A stretch of 64,000 nucleotides of DNA from an uncultured Bacteroidia bacterium. GTDB lineage: Bacteria; Bacteroidota; Bacteroidia; Bacteroidales; UBA932. Within the stretch, counting starts at the first letter, position 1. The number at the start of each line of letters is the position of its first letter. The notes below the pieces were generated by a model, which was given only the letters and a program-made list of their open reading frames with translations, did no database searches and was not told the origin of the DNA. Position numbers and translations under genes: made by a program. The DNA lies in the NCBI GenBank assembly GCA_902798975.1, contig CADBYT010000007.1, forward strand, positions 95,559 through 159,558, read 5' to 3'. Shown one piece after another: positions 58,468 to 64,000 of this stretch.

Positions 58468-58858
58468 TCAACGTACAGCCACATACAACTGCTCCCAATC
58501 TATGATGACGCTACCGTCAGCCCCGATGATCTCCTATCATCCCTTCGCCGCCATCAGACACTTGGCGCGATAAAACGCGGATGACCTTCTCTTGTTATGA
58601 TTAATCTAATTCGGCGAATCGTTTCAAGGCATCTTTGCTCAATCTCTGAACCGTCCAGTCGAAGAGGGGGGGGCGGCGCCGATGGAACGGTAAAGTTTCA
58701 GTATTTGATGCTGTATTCGTAGGCGGAGAGCAGCCGGAGCGCCTCCTCGAACCGGTCGGCCTTGGTGGGCACGTCATGGCTTGCGAATTTACGAAGATTT
58801 CTTCATCTTTGTATCAATTCGACGAATTACAACCTGCTATGCAGTTCTTGCAGAAAGT
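58468..58858 (+). other. Intergenic region with a C-terminal gene remnant
   Basis: Mostly non-coding. On the minus strand, 58698-58802 stays open and reads VPTKADRFEEALRLLSAYEYSIKY before its stop. This looks like the end of a lost protein whose 5' part is replaced by the next promoter. A CATCTTTG box (58804-58811, 7 of 8) faces the PhzF remnant. Confidence 0.4.
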
Positions 58859-59077
58859 ATGAAACAGTATATCGTAGACGCTTTCACGGACGACATCCTT
58901 GCGGCGACGGGAGGTCTGGCGCAGGAAGCATATTTCGAGGAAGGGGATATGATTGTAGTCGTCCCCTCGAAGGAGGACCTGGCGCGTTTCGTGCCGAATT
59001 ATCCGGCGATGGAAAAGTTGGAAGGCTGCGGACTCATCCTGACGGCGCCGTCGAAGGATTTCGACTTCGTATACTAA
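58859..59077 (+). pseudogene. PhzF-family isomerase with large internal deletion
   Basis: 72 codons. MKQYIVDAFTD is the standard PhzF start, but the catalytic GNPAA follow-on is gone. From about residue 37 it reads VVVPSKEDLARFVPNYPAMEKL-EGCGLILTAPSKDFDFVY, matching the middle of PhzF, and then stops. About 120 internal residues and the C-terminal half are missing. Confidence 0.7.
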
Positions 59078-59476
59078 CGTACTGGCGTTCATTTTCCGAT
59101 GCAGGAAATAGATAACATCTATAACTTATTGTAAATAAACACTTTAACATTTTATCCTTTTCACGTTTGTCCCCCTATCGTCCCCGAAGTCTGTGAGGCT
59201 CCAGTATTTGTGGGCGTGCTCCTGCCCTTCGGGGACAAGATAATGAAGGAATGTCCGCGCTTAAAGACTGCGGCGCCTTTTGCTATGATCTCTGACTTGT
59301 GCTGTGATATGAAATCACCAATCAATCTGAAAATAGCACAATTGGTCATAAAAAACTACAAGCAAAATGTACTTTATCTATTGTTTTTGGGAAGATATAG
59401 TACAAAAAGGTCGCACTTTTTTATTGTGTGGATGATAATAATTGCTATCTTCGCATAAGAATTATTAAGACTAAGT
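59078..59476 (+). other. AT-rich intergenic region with an inverted repeat
   Basis: No supported gene. GTCCCCGAAG (59180-59189) and CTTCGGGGAC (59227-59236) form a perfect 10-bp inverted repeat with a 37-base loop. An 82-codon frame at 59210 shows no protein-like character. Confidence 0.4.
59424..59453 (+). promoter_or_regulatory. Promoter of the DUF234 ATPase
   Basis: TTG (59424-59426), a 19-bp spacer, TATCTTCG (59446-59453, 7 of 8). The ATG is 23 bases downstream. Confidence 0.5.
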
Positions 59477-60913
59477 ATGAATACTGCGAAGATAATTGCC
59501 CGGGAGGCGGAAATTGCCGAACTCAAGAGATGCTATGAGTCTGACCGTTCTGAGTTCGTCATAGTGTATGGCCGCCGTCGTGTAGGTAAAACATTTCTAG
59601 TTGATACTTTTTTTGATAAGAAGTATGATTTTACTTACGTGGGTGGGCATAAGTTGACTAAAGCGAAACAGTTAAGAGGATTTGCCAAAGCGCTGAAGAA
59701 AGCGGCGGGGATGAAGATTCAGCCGAAGTTCTCTTCCTGGGAAGACGCGTTTGATGCACTTGAGGAGTATATCGAGTCATTACCACAAGAAAAAAGGAAG
59801 GTTATTTTCATTGATGAAATGCCCTGGATTGATACGCCACAGTCTGAATTCGTGGAAGCGTTTGAATCGTTCTGGAACGGATGGGGCGCCAGGAGAACCG
59901 ACATTATGCTGATTGCAAGTGGTTCGGCCTCATCATGGATGATGGACAAACTGGTGGACAATCCAGGCGGATTGCACGCGCGGATTACGAACAACATTTA
60001 TATTCGCCCATTCACACTGAAGGAGACAGAAGAGTATCTATTAAGTAGAGGTATTCGTTGGAGCCATTACCAGATTCTGCAATTATATATGGTGATGGGG
60101 GGCATTCCATTCTATCTGAGTCTGCTTGATCCAGGACAAACGCTTATCGGTAATATAGACCGTTTGTTCTTCCGAAAAAATGCTGAACTCCGGACCGAGT
60201 TCGACGAACTATACAAGGCTGTCTTCAATAAAGCTGACAAGTATTTGGAAATTGTGAGTCAACTGAACGGGAATCACGACGGTATGACTTTCACCGAGAT
60301 TCAAGAATCTACCAGTCTGGATGGTGAAAGGTTATCAACGGTGCTGAAGAATCTTGAACGTTGTGATTTTGTAATCTCTTTTCAGCAATTCGGGAACAAA
60401 TCTCGCGGTACATTGTATAGACTCGTGGATTTTTATACTCTATTCTATTACAAGTTCGTGGATGCCATAGACAGCAAGGATGAACAATGGTGGACACACA
60501 ACTTCAATTCACATAGCGTGGAGTCGTGGCAAGGTTATTCGTTTGAGCTGATTTGTTTCACGCATCTTGCCCAAATCCGCCAGTGTCTCGGAATTGCCGG
60601 TATCTCCACTTCGGCTTCATCCTGGCGCTATATTCCGGCCAAAGATGAGGAAGGAAAGAAAGCGCAGATTGACCTTGTAATTGAACGAGGCGACCGAACC
60701 ATCAACTTATGCGAGATGAAATTCAGCATAGGACCGTTCACAATCAAGAAGTCTTATGCAGATGAAGTCCGCAGAAGAGCGCTGCTTTTCAAAGAAAAGG
60801 AGAGAACATCTTTCGGGTTGAATAACACTTTCGTCACGACTTTTGGCGTTGCCGACGGAGTGAATAAAGATGTCGTAGACTCAGAGGTTACGGCCGAAGA
60901 TCTGTTCAGATAA
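59477..60913 (+). CDS. AAA ATPase with C-terminal DUF234 nuclease-like domain
   Basis: 478 residues. Walker A is GRRRVGKT (near 32-39) and Walker B is VIFIDEMPW; both are of the archaeal/bacterial ATPase family. The region SGSASSWMMDKL follows, then a winged-helix part (about 260-310). The C-terminal DUF234 domain has QIDLVIERGDRTINLCEMKFS, a D-ExK arrangement like restriction endonucleases. Such proteins are mobile and often sit near toxin or defence genes. GC is lower than flanks. Confidence 0.85.
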   Translation: MNTAKIIAREAEIAELKRCYESDRSEFVIVYGRRRVGKTFLVDTFFDKKYDFTYVGGHKLTKAKQLRGFAKALKKAAGMKIQPKFSSWEDAFDALEEYIESLPQEKRKVIFIDEMPWIDTPQSEFVEAFESFWNGWGARRTDIMLIASGSASSWMMDKLVDNPGGLHARITNNIYIRPFTLKETEEYLLSRGIRWSHYQILQLYMVMGGIPFYLSLLDPGQTLIGNIDRLFFRKNAELRTEFDELYKAVFNKADKYLEIVSQLNGNHDGMTFTEIQESTSLDGERLSTVLKNLERCDFVISFQQFGNKSRGTLYRLVDFYTLFYYKFVDAIDSKDEQWWTHNFNSHSVESWQGYSFELICFTHLAQIRQCLGIAGISTSASSWRYIPAKDEEGKKAQIDLVIERGDRTINLCEMKFSIGPFTIKKSYADEVRRRALLFKEKERTSFGLNNTFVTTFGVADGVNKDVVDSEVTAEDLFR

Positions 60914-61551
60914 CAGAGATTTCATTTTTCATTTTCCGATGCGGAGTGTTAAATTCATTGATAATCAATGAGTTGCGCGGTACGTGGTTCAAACGTTGTT
61001 CAAGTTTTTCGGTAATAACTTCCACGTAGCCGGTACAAAAACGGACTTGGATTTTCTTAAGTGATGATTTCGGAAACTTGCCCAAGCCCATTATCAAAGG
61101 CACGAAAAATGGCGGTAACGACCAAGAGCAAGTTCTCTTCCCAGGTCAAAAGAGAAACGACAGCAGCGGCTTCATCCGAATCCGCCAGCTCGCTGGTTTT
61201 ACAACCGATTACCTGGCGCTAGATGAACTGCGTCAAATAGACCGGCAGGAACCAAAGGTCCCCGTCCTTGGTCCTCTTCCATTCAACGAGTTTCTCGTAT
61301 ATCTTTCTCTTAAATACTCTCTCGGGGTATTCCATTTCCTCATAAAGTTTAACGTTTCAAACGCGAATTTAGGGCATTTTGTCAGATTCTCAAAATGTTT
61401 TTGGCTCTTTACCGTCGGATTCTCGAAAAGTTGCCAACAATTCTCTTCCTGGTCAGAAAGGATCGAGGCCAACTTTGAGGCGCTATCCAGCGGTGATTTG
61501 ACGCTTATCAAGAAGATTGAAAGGTAAAATCGGATTTCTCGGGCGACTTAT
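60914..61551 (-). other. Decayed region between ATPase and AraC genes
   Basis: Several overlapping short frames on both strands, none convincing as an intact gene. The minus strand carries a recognisable ATPase start (61219-61335) and a further hydrophobic segment near 61110-61190 in another frame. It is likely a broken ATPase gene. Confidence 0.4.
61219..61335 (-). pseudogene. N-terminal remnant of a DUF4143-type ATPase
   Basis: 38 codons on the minus strand: RVFKRKIYEKLVEWKRTKDG has the form of the start of AAA/DUF4143 ATPases, but the Walker A that should follow is replaced by unrelated sequence and a stop. Confidence 0.4.
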
Positions 61552-62445
61552 TTATTTCCCAAGAAACTCTGTTGGCGTAATACCCGTCACCTTCTTGAAG
61601 AGACGGGTGAAGTGGTGCGGATATTCGAAGCCCAGCAGGTGGGCGGTTTCGTTCACGTTGTGGCCGTTCATCAGAAGGTTCTTGCCCTGTTCAATCACAA
61701 AGGAATGGACGTAGCCGATGGCCGTGCCGCCGGTGGATTTGTGAATCACGTCGCCCAGGTAGCGGGCCGAGTAGGCCAGCCGATCTGCACAGTACTGGAC
61801 GGAAGGGACGCCTAGGTCCATTTGCCTGCCGTCCAGATAATACTCCCGCAGGAGGCCGTGGAAACGCTTGAGGATGTCCGATGCGCTCTTGTCCTCCTGC
61901 GATAGCTGGCGCAGGTAGATGCGCTGGCAGTATTCCAGGACAAGGCGGATATACCCCAGGATGACGGCCCTCAGTGCAGGGGAGTCTTCGCTGTCCTGCA
62001 GTTCGTGCCGGAGCTGCGAGAGGAGCTGGGTGATCCGACCCCATTCGGATGGATCCATTTTCAAGGTCTCCGTGGCGAAGTAGGAGAAGTATCGGTACTC
62101 CTTCATCCTGGTTTCCAGATCCGTTCCGTGCAGAAGTTCCGGAGAGAACAGCAATACCCATCCGCTGATGTAGAGGTCCTCGCCACTATCTTCCTTACCG
62201 CCGATCTGGCCCGGCTCCACGGCAATGATGGAACCGTCGGCCGCATCGAACATTTTCATGCCATAGGTGAGGTTTTTGGGGAAATTCTTCTGGATGAAGA
62301 GACCATAGACTCCGTAATTGTTCAGGCTGGAACGGAACGGCGACACCTCGTCGTAGTGGATGACGCTCACAAGGGGATGTAACTCCCGGGCCCCCACGGA
62401 GCGGGCGTACACATTGGGATTTGAGACGTGCAGGATGTTCTTCAT
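61552..62445 (-). CDS. AraC-family transcriptional regulator
   Basis: 297 residues. An N-terminal ligand-binding region is followed by the double helix-turn-helix (about 200-295: VQYCADRLAYSARYLGDVIHK and VNETAHLLGFEYPHHFTRLFKK, ending TGITPTEFLGK). The start at 62445 is chosen because of the TATTTTTG box (62472-62479) 26 bases upstream. It is divergent from the hydrolase it probably controls. Confidence 0.9.
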   Translation of the reverse strand: MKNILHVSNPNVYARSVGARELHPLVSVIHYDEVSPFRSSLNNYGVYGLFIQKNFPKNLTYGMKMFDAADGSIIAVEPGQIGGKEDSGEDLYISGWVLLFSPELLHGTDLETRMKEYRYFSYFATETLKMDPSEWGRITQLLSQLRHELQDSEDSPALRAVILGYIRLVLEYCQRIYLRQLSQEDKSASDILKRFHGLLREYYLDGRQMDLGVPSVQYCADRLAYSARYLGDVIHKSTGGTAIGYVHSFVIEQGKNLLMNGHNVNETAHLLGFEYPHHFTRLFKKVTGITPTEFLGK

Positions 62446-62471
62446 GTCACGCAAAAGGGTATGATTTCCTG

Positions 62472-62479
62472 CAAAAATA
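62472..62479 (-). promoter_or_regulatory. Bacteroidetes -7 box for the AraC regulator
   Basis: TATTTTTG on the minus strand, 26 bases before the start at 62445. Confidence 0.6.
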
Positions 62480-62545
62480 AGCAAAGTTCTGCGATATTGG
62501 TAGATATTGGCCCAAAATCGGTTAAAGACTCTCCGAAAGACAGCC

Positions 62546-62553
62546 TACCTTTG
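62546..62553 (+). promoter_or_regulatory. Bacteroidetes -7 box for the hydrolase
   Basis: TACCTTTG, full consensus, 21 bases before the ATG at 62575. Confidence 0.65.
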
Positions 62554-62574
62554 CAACATCAAACATCATACGAT

Positions 62575-63627
62575 ATGAATATCAAATCCATCCTTGCAAT
62601 CTGCGCCGTATCCCTGATGCTGCTTGAGTGCAAAACAATCACGAACAAGAATATGAGTACCCTGAATCTTACCCGGGAATGGGACAAGACCTTTCCCAAA
62701 TCCGAACTTGTAAACCACAGCAAAGTCACCTTCCACAACCGCTACGGCATCACTCTGGCTGCCGATATGTATGTTCCCATAAATGCTGAAGGAATGCTTC
62801 CGGCCATCGCCGTGAGCGGTCCTTTCGGCGCCGTGAAGGAGCAGTCGAGTGGCCTCTATGCCCAGCACATGGCCGAGCGCGGGTTCCTGACCATCGCCTT
62901 CGATCCTTCCTTCACCGGCGAATCTGGCGGCGAGCCCCGCAGGATGGCCTCCCAGGACATCAACACCGAGGACTTCCTTGCGGCCGTGGATTTCCTTTCC
63001 ACCTGCGACCTGGTCGATCCGGAGCGCATCGGCATCATCGGCATCTGCGGCTTCGGTGGCATGGCTGTCAATGCGGCAGCACTCGATCCCCGCATCAAGG
63101 CGACCGTCGCGTCGACGATGTATGATATGAGCAAGGTCAATGTCGAAGGCTACTTCGCCAGCGAGGATACACCCGCCCAGCGCCAGGAAAAGCGTCAGGC
63201 CCTGGCCGCGCAGCGCACGAAGGACTATGCGTCCGGCACCTACGAGCGCGCCGGCGGTGTCATCGACCCACTTCCGGAAGATGCGCCCTCGTTTGTCAAG
63301 GATTATCATGCCTACTACAAGACCCCGCGCGGCTATCACCCTCGAAGCGGCAACTCCAACGATGGCTGGAACGTCATCGGCTGCCAGAGCTTCCTGAACC
63401 AGCCTCTGCTGGCCTGGGCGGGAGAGATCGAGAATCCCGTTCTGCTCATCCACGGCGAGAAAGCCCACAGCCGCTATTTCAGCGAGTATGCCTATGGTCT
63501 CCTTACCGGCAGCAACAAGGAGCTCATGATTATCCCGGGAGCTTCCCACGTGGACCTCTACGACGATGTCGCCGGCGTGATTCCCTACGACAAAATTGAG
63601 CGTTTCTTCAAAACAAATCTGAAATAG
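62575..63627 (+). CDS. Exported alpha/beta hydrolase with Cys nucleophile
   Basis: 350 residues. A lipoprotein-like signal ends in LLEC, though the residues before the Cys are not ideal. The nucleophile elbow is GICGFGG, so Cys replaces Ser, as in dienelactone hydrolase. The charge relay probably includes an acidic residue near the LLIHGEKAHS strand end and His in GASHVDLYD. It is divergent from an AraC gene and followed by a cyclophilin-like lipoprotein one base later, a recurrent three-gene arrangement in gut bacteria. Confidence 0.82.
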   Translation: MNIKSILAICAVSLMLLECKTITNKNMSTLNLTREWDKTFPKSELVNHSKVTFHNRYGITLAADMYVPINAEGMLPAIAVSGPFGAVKEQSSGLYAQHMAERGFLTIAFDPSFTGESGGEPRRMASQDINTEDFLAAVDFLSTCDLVDPERIGIIGICGFGGMAVNAAALDPRIKATVASTMYDMSKVNVEGYFASEDTPAQRQEKRQALAAQRTKDYASGTYERAGGVIDPLPEDAPSFVKDYHAYYKTPRGYHPRSGNSNDGWNVIGCQSFLNQPLLAWAGEIENPVLLIHGEKAHSRYFSEYAYGLLTGSNKELMIIPGASHVDLYDDVAGVIPYDKIERFFKTNLK

Positions 63628-63628
63628 T

Positions 63629-64000
63629 ATGATTCGCACATTAGCCATCGGAATCCTGTCCACTTTAATTTTCCCGGCCATGCTCTCCTGCGAGAAGCTT
63701 CCCGATCCGGTCCAGCCCGATCAGCCCAAGCAGGAGAAGAATGAAAAACAGGAGAATAATGGTAACGACAATTCCGGAGAAACCGATACCACCATGCCAG
63801 AGACCATCAAGATTACCGTGTCCGGAAAGACGCTTCCGGTGAAAATTGAAGAAAACGAAGCCACTAAAGCCCTTGTGGCAGCACTAAGCGAAGCATCCAT
63901 GACCTATGAGGCCCACGATTACGGCGGCTTCGAGAAGGTGGGGCCGCTGGGACTGACGCTACCTGCAAACAACTCCCAGATCACTACGCAACCCGGTGAT
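63629..64000 (+). CDS. Cyclophilin-like-fold lipoprotein (3' partial)
   Basis: 124 codons to the right edge with no stop. A lipoprotein signal ends in AMLSC, then a Lys/Glu/Asn-rich spacer, then TIKITVSGKTLPVKIEENEATKALVAAL. This matches the start of small cyclophilin-like domains (PF18050-type). It starts one base after the hydrolase stop. Confidence 0.75.
   Translation, partial: MIRTLAIGILSTLIFPAMLSCEKLPDPVQPDQPKQEKNEKQENNGNDNSGETDTTMPETIKITVSGKTLPVKIEENEATKALVAALSEASMTYEAHDYGGFEKVGPLGLTLPANNSQITTQPGD

Noticed and set aside
59210-59458. 82-codon frame between PhzF remnant and ATPase
   Set aside because: Overlaps the ATPase promoter and an inverted repeat; no conservation evident.
61078-61527. 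149-codon plus-strand frame
   Set aside because: The opposite strand carries a clear ATPase remnant and the plus-strand product has no protein-like features.

Overview
The window looks like the chromosome of a fairly GC-rich member of the Bacteroidales, probably a gut or rumen lineage. Three things support this. The promoter element TAnnTTTG (the Bacteroidetes -7 box) recurs just upstream of most isolated or divergent genes. Gene starts rarely carry a purine-rich Shine-Dalgarno sequence. The gene families are typical of the phylum: lipoproteins, a CarboxypepD_reg-like protein, DUF4491, DUF4419, a YolD-like/UmuC pair, Gfo/Idh/MocA and a GH9 glucanase. Species is not determined. No tRNA, rRNA, CRISPR array or intact insertion sequence was seen.

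Layout. 1-5.3 kb: CobW-family C-terminus, an exported protein, a Ser/Thr kinase and lipoproteins. 5.5-10.8 kb: an accessory region of lower GC at its left. It has an eight-gene co-directional run of tiny proteins ending in a DUF697-type GTPase and a free-standing LHH nuclease-toxin domain, then a WYL regulator, then a second run of tiny genes with its own zinc ribbon. This is the best candidate for an undescribed system. 10.9-20.5 kb: metabolism (EamA permease, DcuB C4-dicarboxylate exchanger, iorA-iorB-paaK-ACT operon for aryl-pyruvates, glycerate kinase, nitroreductase lipoprotein), peppered with a palindromic element that enters coding sequence. 20.5-26.8 kb: a HigBA-like toxin-antitoxin pair, an exonuclease, an esterase-umuC-yolD operon, an oxidoreductase and an M15 peptidase. 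26.9-29.5 kb: a GH9 glucanase ending in a clear intrinsic terminator.

29.5-39.7 kb is a signalling cluster. Two paralogous two-gene modules, each an NMT1/THI5-like periplasmic binding protein followed by a dCache-HAMP-PP2C (SpoIIE-type) phosphatase, flank a DUF1846 protein, a TPR histidine kinase and a 7-TM membrane protein. No ABC permease or ATPase is present, so the binding proteins are probably sensors' ligand receptors (inference). 39.8-47 kb: a protein with eight 10-residue GDVVKS-type repeats, then a tight run with a gluzincin-propeller-barrel protein, PrsW protease, CDF transporter and alpha/beta hydrolase.

47-61.6 kb mixes intact genes (DUF4419, AraC, acyltransferase, YiiX-type lipoprotein, Gpx-OhrR pair, ZIP transporter, GreA, P1 peptidase, DUF234 ATPase) with many truncated or chimeric remnants: beta-lactamase, greA, TPR-kinase/HMA, ABC-exporter/ZIP, PhzF and an ATPase. 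Several junctions can be read directly. 61.6-64 kb: an AraC regulator divergent from a Cys-nucleophile alpha/beta hydrolase and a cyclophilin-like lipoprotein cut by the window edge.
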